From: a virus
Strand: one strand, 5' to 3'
IMG/VR virus record: IMGVR_UViG_3300021368_001471
Coordinates: 1 to 51,018 of that record
Length of the DNA: 51,018 bases
Shown: positions 20,218-27,015 of the stretch, in pieces
How the letters are laid out: every line of letters begins with the position of its first letter
Numbering within the stretch: position 1 is the stretch's first letter
The notes under the pieces: model-generated
What the model saw: only the letters and a program-made list of their open reading frames with translations
Databases searched by the model: none
Told to the model about the DNA's origin: nothing
Program-made: the position numbers and the translations under genes

Positions 20218-21059
20218 TGGCACAGCCAAGCACAAGACAGGGACTGATTGATTACTGTCTGAGAAAATTAGGTGCTCCTGTTTTGGAAATCAATGTTGCC
20301 GATGAGCAAATTGATGATGCCGTAGATGATGCTTTTCAACTATTTCATGAAAGGCATTTTGATGGAGTAGCAAGAACGTTTTTAAAATATCAACTCACAG
20401 CAGATGATGTTTCTCGTGGCAGAGCAGGTGGAGAAGGTGGTGCTGGTATTACAACCACCACAACATCAACAACCATTGCTGGTGCTACAGTAAATTTTGA
20501 CTGGTATGAAAACTCAAACTTTCTTCAGTTGCCAGATTCTGTAATCGGTATTGAAAAGTTGTACAAGTTTGATTCTGCAAATGTCAGCAACGGAATGTTT
20601 AGTGTAAAATATCAATTATTCTTAAATGATATTGCTTTCAATTTAGGATATGACGGACTGCTGTCATATGCAATGACAAAGAGTTATCTGGAAGATATTG
20701 GTTTCTTATTGACCACAGATAAGCAATTACGATTCAATAAAAGACAGAATAGACTATACATGGACATTGATTGGGGAAGTGCTGTAGCAGGTGATTATAT
20801 TGTTTTAGATTGCTATAGGATCATGGATCCAAATGACTTTAGCAATGTGTACAATGATAGTTTTGTAAAACTATATTTGACTGCATTACTCAAGAAACAG
20901 TGGGGACAGAACCTCATTAAGTTCAAAGGTGCAAAGTTGCCTGGTGGTATTGAACTAAATGGTAGAGAGATTTATGAAGATGCTGAGAAAGAACTCGAAG
21001 TAATCAAAGAGAAGATGATGCTCGAATATGAAATTCCACCCCTTGATTTAATTGGATAA
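20217..21059 (+). CDS. 13: Neck protein gp13
   Basis: Head-completion protein at the portal-tail interface. The N-terminus GLIDYCLRKLGAPVLEINVA followed by DEQIDDAVDDAFQLFHERHF closely matches T4 gp13 (DFCLRQLGAPLL, IQIDDAI, LYREQHYEG). The late part has a W-G-x-N-L-x-K-F segment followed by LPGGIELNGREIYEDAEKEL, also typical. Length is 280 residues against about 309 in T4. A Thr-rich stretch (residues 78-86) is a likely flexible insert. It overlaps the fibre stop (TAATG) and the gp14 start, placing it at the head of the 13-14-15-16 series. Confidence 0.93.
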   Translation: MAQPSTRQGLIDYCLRKLGAPVLEINVADEQIDDAVDDAFQLFHERHFDGVARTFLKYQLTADDVSRGRAGGEGGAGITTTTTSTTIAGATVNFDWYENSNFLQLPDSVIGIEKLYKFDSANVSNGMFSVKYQLFLNDIAFNLGYDGLLSYAMTKSYLEDIGFLLTTDKQLRFNKRQNRLYMDIDWGSAVAGDYIVLDCYRIMDPNDFSNVYNDSFVKLYLTALLKKQWGQNLIKFKGAKLPGGIELNGREIYEDAEKELEVIKEKMMLEYEIPPLDLIG

Positions 21060-22495
21060 TGGCACTCAATCCCTTCTTTCTGCAGGGCTCACAGAACGAG
21101 CAATATCTGCTTCAAGATCTGATCAACGAACATCTTAGAACGTATGGTTTAGATGTTCATTATCTCCCAAGAAAAGTATTGGGATCGGATAATATTATCC
21201 GAGAGATTGATGCGTCTAAGTTTGATGATAACTTTGCTATCGAAGCATACCTAGAAAACTTTGAAGGGTATGCACCAGGATCTGATATCATGACTAAGTT
21301 TGGTATCAATCTACAGAATGAAGTAACACTAATTCTTTCTAAAGAAAGATTTGAAACATTCATTCAACCCTTTTTGGGTAACATGCCTGATGATGAGATT
21401 ATCTTAGATACAAGACCTAGAGAAGGTGATCTAATATTTTTCCCATTGGGTGAAAGACTATTTGAGGTAAAGAGAGTTGAGCATGAACAACCTTTTTATC
21501 AACTAGGAACTAATTACGTTTACAAACTTCAGTGCGAACTCTTCCAGTATGAAGGTGAAGATATTGACACTAGCATTGACTTTATTGATGATGAAGTAAA
21601 AGATCAGGGATATATTACTGCACTTACTTTGGTTGGAACTGGCATTACTGCTACCTTGAGAGTTGATAACTTTGGTAGATCTGGATTGGTAAGAGAAATT
21701 AGATTGACTGATGATGGATCTGGATATACAAGACCACCCACAGTTGCTATCAGTACATCACCACTCTTGCTTCAAGGTTCTCAGGCAGAGGCAGTTGCCG
21801 TAACTACAGAAAGGAATGGTATTCACTCTATTGACAGAATCTTAATTACCCACCCTGGATTTGGATATACCAGCACTAATCCACCAACTATTACCATCAC
21901 CCCACAAACAGTTGATGGAGTTGTAGTTGGTGCAGGTGCTGCTGCTACTGCGATTGTCAATGATAGTGCTACAGGTATTGCATCTGTCAGACTGTTGACT
22001 AGAGGTAGTAACTACTACAATACCCCAACAGTTGCTGGTGTTGCCACTATTACTGGTGGTGCAATTGGTGTTGGAACTGCTGAGTTGGAATTCACTATTC
22101 TCAGTGGAAGAATCAATCAGTTGTACTACAGAAACACTGGATTTGGATACAGTGAAGCACCTGCGTTGACAATTTCCAGAACATCTGGTATTGGAACTAC
22201 AGAACCTAATGAAGCCAACTTTATCTACAATGAAACTGTTATTGGTGCTGCTTCTTCTGTAAGTGCAAAAGTCAGAGATTGGGATGTTAATACAGGAATT
22301 CTTAAGGTAGGCATAAATAGTGGTACATTCTTTGTTGGTGAAATGCTGGTAGGCACTGCTTCTACTGCAAGAAGGAAGATTGCATCTTATCAAACTTTTG
22401 ACGAGACATCACCATTTGACACTAATAAAGAATTTGAAGACGCTGGACAAGGTATCATTGATTTCAGCGAAGGTAACCCATTTGGTGACTTCTGA
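21059..22495 (+). CDS. 14: Neck protein gp14 with repeat insertion
   Basis: Forms the neck with gp13. The N-terminus NPFFLQGSQNEQYLLQDLIN followed by YGLDVHYLPR is the recognisable gp14 start, and the C-terminus AGQGIIDFSEGNPFGDF is the gp14 end. The protein is 478 residues while T4 gp14 is 256. The excess is mainly residues 195-375 (bases 21641-22183), four beta repeats with GSGYTRPP, GFGYTSTNPP, GSNYYNTP and GFGYSEAP turns. Start and stop overlap gp13 and gp15. A CATAAATA at 22312-22319 lies inside the gene and could be a late promoter for gp15. Confidence 0.92.
   Translation: MALNPFFLQGSQNEQYLLQDLINEHLRTYGLDVHYLPRKVLGSDNIIREIDASKFDDNFAIEAYLENFEGYAPGSDIMTKFGINLQNEVTLILSKERFETFIQPFLGNMPDDEIILDTRPREGDLIFFPLGERLFEVKRVEHEQPFYQLGTNYVYKLQCELFQYEGEDIDTSIDFIDDEVKDQGYITALTLVGTGITATLRVDNFGRSGLVREIRLTDDGSGYTRPPTVAISTSPLLLQGSQAEAVAVTTERNGIHSIDRILITHPGFGYTSTNPPTITITPQTVDGVVVGAGAAATAIVNDSATGIASVRLLTRGSNYYNTPTVAGVATITGGAIGVGTAELEFTILSGRINQLYYRNTGFGYSEAPALTISRTSGIGTTEPNEANFIYNETVIGAASSVSAKVRDWDVNTGILKVGINSGTFFVGEMLVGTASTARRKIASYQTFDETSPFDTNKEFEDAGQGIIDFSEGNPFGDF
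21641..22183 (+). repeat. GxGYxxxP repeats inserted in gp14
   Basis: Four copies of a roughly 45-residue unit: hydrophobic strand, G-x-h-x-x-h-x-h, then G-x-G/N-Y-x-x-x-P-x-h-x-h. Similar units occur singly in gp8 (GGSGYSF), the 2340-residue protein (SGSGYVPGD) and the first giant protein (GSGYVDP). Insertion is inferred by comparing the total length with T4 gp14. Confidence 0.7.
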
Positions 22496-23298
22496 TGTTA
22501 GGAACTTATTTTTACCACGAGATTATAAGAAAGACGATCATTGCGTTTGGAACTCTTTTTAATAATATTAATATCAAGCATGCAAATGATGATGGGAGAA
22601 CTATTGATCAAATAAAGGTGCCTCTTGCATATGCACCAATGCAAAAGTTTCTTGCTAAGATTCAACAGCAAGCAGATTTAAGCAAGGGAGTCGCAATTAC
22701 TTTACCTAGAATGTCATTTGAAATGACGGGTATTGCGATTGATCCCACTAGAAAAACCACAGTAACAAAAACCTTTAAGGCAGTTGCTGCTGATGGCAGT
22801 GGCATCAAACAAGTTTATATGCCAGTTCCTTATAATATTGATTTTGAACTGGGAATCTATTGTAAATTAAATGATGATGCTTTGCAGATTGTTGAGCAGA
22901 TTCTTCCATTCTTCCAACCATCATTCAATATTACAGTTGATTTAGTTTCATCTATTGGTGAGAAAAAAGATATTCCTCTCGTCCTTAATAACGTAAGTAT
23001 TCAGGATGATTATGAGGGTGACTTTACAACCAGAAGAGCATTGATTTATACTTTACAATTCACTGCTAAGACTTACATGTTTGGTCCTATTGCGGATTCT
23101 TCCGATGGACTCATCAGAAAAGTTCAAGTCGATTATCACACAGAGACTGATCAAACTATTGCTAAGAGAGAGCAAAGATATACTGCTGTTCCCGATCCTA
23201 TTAATGCTGATCCAGCAGATGATTTTGGATTCTCTGAAGAAACTTTGTTCTTCACAGATTCTAGACAATATAGTCCTACCCAACAAACGGATATTTAA
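22495..23298 (+). CDS. 15: Tail terminator / sheath stabiliser gp15
   Basis: Caps the completed tail and connects it to the head. The N-terminus YFYHEIIRKTIIAFGTLFNN followed by IKVPLAYAPMQKFLAKI matches T4 gp15 (YFYNSSFRRYATLMGDLFSN, IRVPITYASKEHF). The segment LQIVEQILPFFQPSFN is almost the T4 sequence QIVEQILPYFQPHFN. It is 267 residues against 272 in T4. The start ATG overlaps the gp14 stop (TGATG), and gp16 follows after 2 bases. Confidence 0.95.
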   Translation: MLGTYFYHEIIRKTIIAFGTLFNNINIKHANDDGRTIDQIKVPLAYAPMQKFLAKIQQQADLSKGVAITLPRMSFEMTGIAIDPTRKTTVTKTFKAVAADGSGIKQVYMPVPYNIDFELGIYCKLNDDALQIVEQILPFFQPSFNITVDLVSSIGEKKDIPLVLNNVSIQDDYEGDFTTRRALIYTLQFTAKTYMFGPIADSSDGLIRKVQVDYHTETDQTIAKREQRYTAVPDPINADPADDFGFSEETLFFTDSRQYSPTQQTDI

Positions 23299-23300
23299 TC

Positions 23301-23717
23301 ATGGCTGGATATGATGGTATCGATGATGCATTAGATACAACTAGTGAAACATTAGAAGTAAAACCTGTCAAGAAGCAGAAACCCGATAGGTTGACGAAAA
23401 GTGATGTTGACAAAGACTACGAATATACCAGAGGACAACTGTACTCTATCATTGAGAAGGGACAAGAAACTTTAGATGGTGTCTTAGAATTAGCACAAGA
23501 AACTAACTCACCCAGAGCATATGAGGTTGCTGGTCAGTTGATCAAGAATGTTTCTGACGCAACAGATAAACTCCTCAAATTGCAAAAGGAATTGAAAGAT
23601 CTAAATGCTGAAGATAAGAAAGGTCCATCCCATGTAACCAATAACGCATTGATCGTTGGTACAACTGCTGAGTTGCAGAAGTTGATCAAGCAGGGTCTCA
23701 TGGATGAAAAGAAATAA
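23301..23717 (+). CDS. 16: Small terminase subunit gp16
   Basis: Small terminase, which recognises and regulates packaging DNA with gp17. Residues 38-75 (DKDYEYTRGQLYSIIEKGQE, then SPRAYEVAGQLIKNV) and 85-105 (LLKLQKELKDL) correspond to the coiled-coil core of T4 gp16 (SPRHMEVFATL, LKLHKDMKDI). The C-terminus NALIVGTTAELQKLIKQG parallels T4 NATVFMGSPTELMDEIG. It is 138 residues against 164 in T4. The gene lies between gp15 and two accessory genes before gp17, so the usual 16-17 adjacency is interrupted. Confidence 0.9.
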   Translation: MAGYDGIDDALDTTSETLEVKPVKKQKPDRLTKSDVDKDYEYTRGQLYSIIEKGQETLDGVLELAQETNSPRAYEVAGQLIKNVSDATDKLLKLQKELKDLNAEDKKGPSHVTNNALIVGTTAELQKLIKQGLMDEKK

Positions 23718-23720
23718 ATA
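23713..23720 (+). promoter_or_regulatory. Late promoter AATAAATA before the accessory/terminase genes
   Basis: AATAAATA overlaps the gp16 stop and ends 23 bases before the start at 23744. It would transcribe the accessory pair and gp17. Confidence 0.7.
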
Positions 23721-23743
23721 AGTTATAATACTTTGTAGAAAGC

Positions 23744-24745
23744 ATGGCATTGAATGAAAACAAAAGTGGTGATTCTTCTCTGCGTGACTGGTTTGGCAAG
23801 AGTAAGTCTTCTGATGGCACCCCTGGTTGGGTTCAATTGGGTGGTAAATACGCAGGAAAACCCTGTGCCAAACAGCCAGGTCAAACCACCAAACCAAAGT
23901 GCGGTTCTAGTAAAATGAAGCGTGCTCTCTCCAAAGATGAGGAGGAAGCAGCATTTCGTCGTAAGCAGAAACAAGATCCCAATCCCGATAGAAAGGGTAA
24001 AGCAATCAACGTAAAGACTGAAGGTGTCTCTACTGATGTTGAGGTTCCTTCAAAGAATCTCAAAGCACTTGCTGCTAGAGCAGTCAAGAGAATTGATGCC
24101 GATGTTGATGGTGATGTAGATACCTCAGATCCCAAGACTCAGGAGATGGGTGAATTTATTCCTTCACCTGATGGTAAGAAAAAAATTAAAACTAAAGTGC
24201 AGAGAGAATCTACTAAACTTTTGTCTCCCAAAGAACTCCTTGGTGAGAAATGCTGGAAGGGATATACTGCTAAGGGTTTAAAGAAGAAAGGTAACCGTAT
24301 GGTTCCAAACTGTGTACCTGTTGGTGAGGAAGCAATTGAGGAGAGATCTCTTACTACAGGTGAAGAGAAAGATAAAGAGAAGTATGTAAAAGGTATGAAG
24401 AAATCTGTCAAAGATTTCAAGTCACGTTATGGTGATGATTATAAATCAGTGATGTATGCAACTGCCACTAAGATGGCAAAGGAGGAAGTAGTTGATGAGG
24501 CAGCAGCATGGACCAGAAAGGCAGGAAAGAATAAGTCAGGTGGGCTCAACGAGAAAGGAAGAAAGAGCTATGAAGCAGAAAATCCAGGAAGCGATCTTAA
24601 GAGACCTTCAAAGAAAGTTGGGAACCCTCGTCGAAAGAGCTTTTGTGCGAGAATGAAAGGAATGAAGAAGAAACTCACTTCTTCAAAAACTGCTAACGAT
24701 CCCGATAGCAGGATCAATAAGTCCCTTAGAGCTTGGAATTGCTGA
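23744..24745 (+). CDS. Lys-rich multi-motif accessory protein between gp16 and gp17
   Basis: 333 residues, strongly basic with scattered cysteines. Four short motifs that I recall from separate marine-phage ORFs sit in series: residues 10-60 SLRDWFGKSKSSDGTPGW plus GKPCAKQPGQTTKPKCGSSK (DUF5872-like); about 167-192 CWKGYTAKGLKKKGNRMVPN; about 208-245 EKYVKGMKKSVKDFKSRYGD and SVMYATATKMAK; and 254-333 AWTRKAGKNKSGGLNEKGRK plus KSFCARMKGMKKK to the end (DUF6321-like). An Asp-rich DADVDGDVDTSD loop (about 119-130) could bind metal. Position in the packaging operon with its own late promoter suggests a virion or DNA-associated protein. Function is unknown and the DUF names are from memory. Confidence 0.75.
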   Translation: MALNENKSGDSSLRDWFGKSKSSDGTPGWVQLGGKYAGKPCAKQPGQTTKPKCGSSKMKRALSKDEEEAAFRRKQKQDPNPDRKGKAINVKTEGVSTDVEVPSKNLKALAARAVKRIDADVDGDVDTSDPKTQEMGEFIPSPDGKKKIKTKVQRESTKLLSPKELLGEKCWKGYTAKGLKKKGNRMVPNCVPVGEEAIEERSLTTGEEKDKEKYVKGMKKSVKDFKSRYGDDYKSVMYATATKMAKEEVVDEAAAWTRKAGKNKSGGLNEKGRKSYEAENPGSDLKRPSKKVGNPRRKSFCARMKGMKKKLTSSKTANDPDSRINKSLRAWNC

Positions 24746-24746
24746 C

Positions 24747-25040
24747 ATGAATGCGATAAAAATTTTAGGTGAATCCACACAAGTAAATGCTGGATCTGGA
24801 ACATCAGTTCCTGGTTCAGACAATAGTAGTCTTGGATCTGCTATTGGTGCAGAATATGTATTGCTTCAACATAGTCATTCTTCTGATCGTCTTGTAGAAA
24901 TCAGAACGGGTGCTGGTGTGACATATGGTAGTGTACATCTAGCAGGAAAAGATCCAATTATTGTTTATAAAGCAAGAACGGATTTGATTTATTCAAGTGC
25001 ATCAGACGTATATGCAACATCGGTAGTGTATCAAGGATAA
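24747..25040 (+). CDS. Small beta-rich protein, paralogue of the gene at 31757
   Basis: 97 residues, one base after the previous stop. The N-terminus IKILGESTQVNAGSGTS and C-terminus YKARTDLIYSSASDVYATSV align end to end with the 88-residue protein at 31757 (LLVLGDEITVAAGAGNS; KKATDLIHSTGGTVRLAKV). Predicted strands alternate with short turns and there is no cysteine or signal peptide. The genes lie before gp17 and between the gp67-like gene and gp21, so both copies are in head/packaging regions. A small head component is possible; the specific function is not recognised. Confidence 0.7.
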   Translation: MNAIKILGESTQVNAGSGTSVPGSDNSSLGSAIGAEYVLLQHSHSSDRLVEIRTGAGVTYGSVHLAGKDPIIVYKARTDLIYSSASDVYATSVVYQG

Positions 25041-25049
25041 TCTTTTAGT

Positions 25050-26702
25050 ATGAGTGATGACATTTATCTTGGTAATCCGAATCTAAAAAAGGCAAATACG
25101 CCGATTCAATTTACCAAAGAACAAGTTACTGAATTTATTAAGTGTAAAAAAGATCCAGTATACTTTGCAGCAAAGTATGTAAAGATTGTCTCTCTTGATG
25201 AGGGTTTGGTTCCTTTTGACATGTACAAGTTTCAGAAGAAACTTATCAAGAACTTCCACAATAACAGATTTAATATCTGTAAGATGCCACGTCAGACTGG
25301 TAAATCTACTACAGTAGTTTCCTTTCTGTTGCATTATGCTGTCTTCAATGACAATGTAAACATTGGCATCCTGGCAAACAAAGCAGCAACTGCTAGAGAA
25401 CTTCTCGGCAGGTTACAAACTGCTTACGAAAACTTACCAAAGTGGATGCAGCAAGGTATCATTGCATGGAACAAAGGTTCATTGGAGTTAGAAAATGGCA
25501 GTAAAATATTGGCAGCATCTACATCTGCGAGTGCTGTCAGAGGTATGTCGTTCAACATCATCTTTCTCGACGAGTTCGCATTCGTCCCGAATCACATTGC
25601 TGACTCGTTCTTTGCCTCTGTTTATCCTACTATTACTTCTGGTAAAAGCACAAAAGTAATTATTGTATCTACCCCTCACGGTATGAATCACTTCTACCGT
25701 ATGTGGCATGATGCCGAACGTGGTCGAAATGATTATATTCCTACAGAAGTACACTGGTCAGAAGTTCCGGGTAGGAATGCTAAATGGAAAAAGCAAACTA
25801 TTGCTAACACTTCAGAAGAACAGTTCCGGGTTGAGTTTGAGTGCGAATTCCTTGGATCTGTAGATACATTAATCAGTGTGGCAAAACTGAAGACTCTTGT
25901 TTATAATGATCCCATTAAGAAAAACGCAGGGTTAGATATCTATGAGAATCCAATCGATGATCACAGTTACATTATCACGGTGGATACTGCGAGAGGAATT
26001 GATGGTGACTATTCCGCTTTTATTATATTTGATATTACCGATTTCCCATACAGGGTAGTAGCAAAATATAAGAACAATGAAATCAAACCGATGCTATTCC
26101 CTAGTATCATTCATGATCTTGCAAAGGCATATAATTACGCTTACACATTAATTGAAGTTAATGATATTGGTGACCAGGTAGCATCTATCCTATTCTTTGA
26201 CCTTGAGTATGAGAACGTATTGATGTGTTCTATGCGTGGACGTGCTGGTCAGATTGTCGGTTCTGGTTTCTCTGGTAAGAAGTCTCAACTTGGTGTCAGA
26301 ATGACATCGGCAGTTAAGAAGTTGGGTTGTTCTAACCTGAAGACACTGTTAGAAGATGACAAGTTGGCAACATGTGACTATGACATTATTGCAGAGTTGA
26401 CAACCTTTGTACAAAGAAAGAATACATTCATGGCAGAAGAAGGTTGCCATGATGACTTGGCAATGTGTCTTGTTATTTTCTCTTGGTTGGTAGCACAAGA
26501 CTACTTCAAAGAGATGACTGAACAAGATGTTCGAAAGAGAATCTATGAAGATCAGAAGAATCAGATTGAACAAGACATGGCACCATTTGGTTTCTTAAAT
26601 GATGGCATACATGATGATGCTGGTTTTGTAGATAGTGAAGGAACTAGATGGAGTTCTGGTGCTGAATATGGTGACAGATCCTTTATGTGGGAATATCTCT
26701 GA
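25050..26702 (+). CDS. 17: Large terminase subunit gp17
   Basis: ATPase and nuclease that packages concatemeric DNA through the portal. Residues 79-87 MPRQTGKST form the terminase-type Walker A (compare T4 SRQLGKTT), 170-176 IIFLDEF is Walker B with the catalytic Glu, and VSTPHG (207-211) is the coupling motif. The nuclease domain shows VDTARGIDGDYSAF (Asp312, Asp318/320) and, near residue 470, CHDDLAMCL carrying a further acidic metal ligand. Length is 550 residues against 610 in T4. The stop overlaps the next start (TGATG). Confidence 0.96.
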   Translation: MSDDIYLGNPNLKKANTPIQFTKEQVTEFIKCKKDPVYFAAKYVKIVSLDEGLVPFDMYKFQKKLIKNFHNNRFNICKMPRQTGKSTTVVSFLLHYAVFNDNVNIGILANKAATARELLGRLQTAYENLPKWMQQGIIAWNKGSLELENGSKILAASTSASAVRGMSFNIIFLDEFAFVPNHIADSFFASVYPTITSGKSTKVIIVSTPHGMNHFYRMWHDAERGRNDYIPTEVHWSEVPGRNAKWKKQTIANTSEEQFRVEFECEFLGSVDTLISVAKLKTLVYNDPIKKNAGLDIYENPIDDHSYIITVDTARGIDGDYSAFIIFDITDFPYRVVAKYKNNEIKPMLFPSIIHDLAKAYNYAYTLIEVNDIGDQVASILFFDLEYENVLMCSMRGRAGQIVGSGFSGKKSQLGVRMTSAVKKLGCSNLKTLLEDDKLATCDYDIIAELTTFVQRKNTFMAEEGCHDDLAMCLVIFSWLVAQDYFKEMTEQDVRKRIYEDQKNQIEQDMAPFGFLNDGIHDDAGFVDSEGTRWSSGAEYGDRSFMWEYL

Positions 26703-26932
26703 TGGATATTGAAGAGGAATTTATATTAGAACATCTTCTTTTCAAACAAAGAAAATGTAAAACATGTGGTAAGGTTAAAGATCTTATGACTGATTTTTAT
26801 TTGACTAGAAAAGACAGAGGTGGAGCTCCATCAGCATATTCTTATGAATGTAAACCATGCACTATTGATAGAGTTCTAAGAAATCGGATGGATAACGACC
26901 ATGAAGCAAAGTGGGAGTATCCTGACTGGTAG
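26702..26932 (+). CDS. Small zinc-ribbon protein
   Basis: 76 residues from the ATG at 26702, which overlaps the gp17 stop; an upstream in-frame ATG at 26687 would add 5 residues but lies inside gp17. The core is CKTCGKVKDLMTDFYLTRKD, then about ten residues, then CKPC, a four-cysteine zinc-binding motif of the kind found in HNH-associated phage proteins. No HNH catalytic motif follows, since the protein ends 25 residues later in a basic VLRNRM-type helix. It may bind nucleic acid; its link to gp17 is positional only. Confidence 0.75.
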   Translation: MDIEEEFILEHLLFKQRKCKTCGKVKDLMTDFYLTRKDRGGAPSAYSYECKPCTIDRVLRNRMDNDHEAKWEYPDW

Positions 26933-26972
26933 TGTGTTTTCGCAGTGTTTCCGCATCGTAAACATACCTTTT

Positions 26973-26980
26973 AATAAATA
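26973..26980 (+). promoter_or_regulatory. Late promoter AATAAATA before gp18
   Basis: AATAAATA in an 83-base intergenic gap, ending 35 bases before the gp18 start. A strong Shine-Dalgarno AGGAGA (27005-27010) follows, consistent with high sheath expression. Confidence 0.7.
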
Positions 26981-27015
26981 ACTCTAGCATAATTTGGACA
27001 CGAAAGGAGAGAAAG

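Noticed and set aside
24098-24133. EF-hand-like Asp loop in the 333-residue protein
   Set aside because: DADVDGDVDTSD has the Asp spacing of a calcium loop, but no flanking EF helices are visible; noted in the gene entry only.
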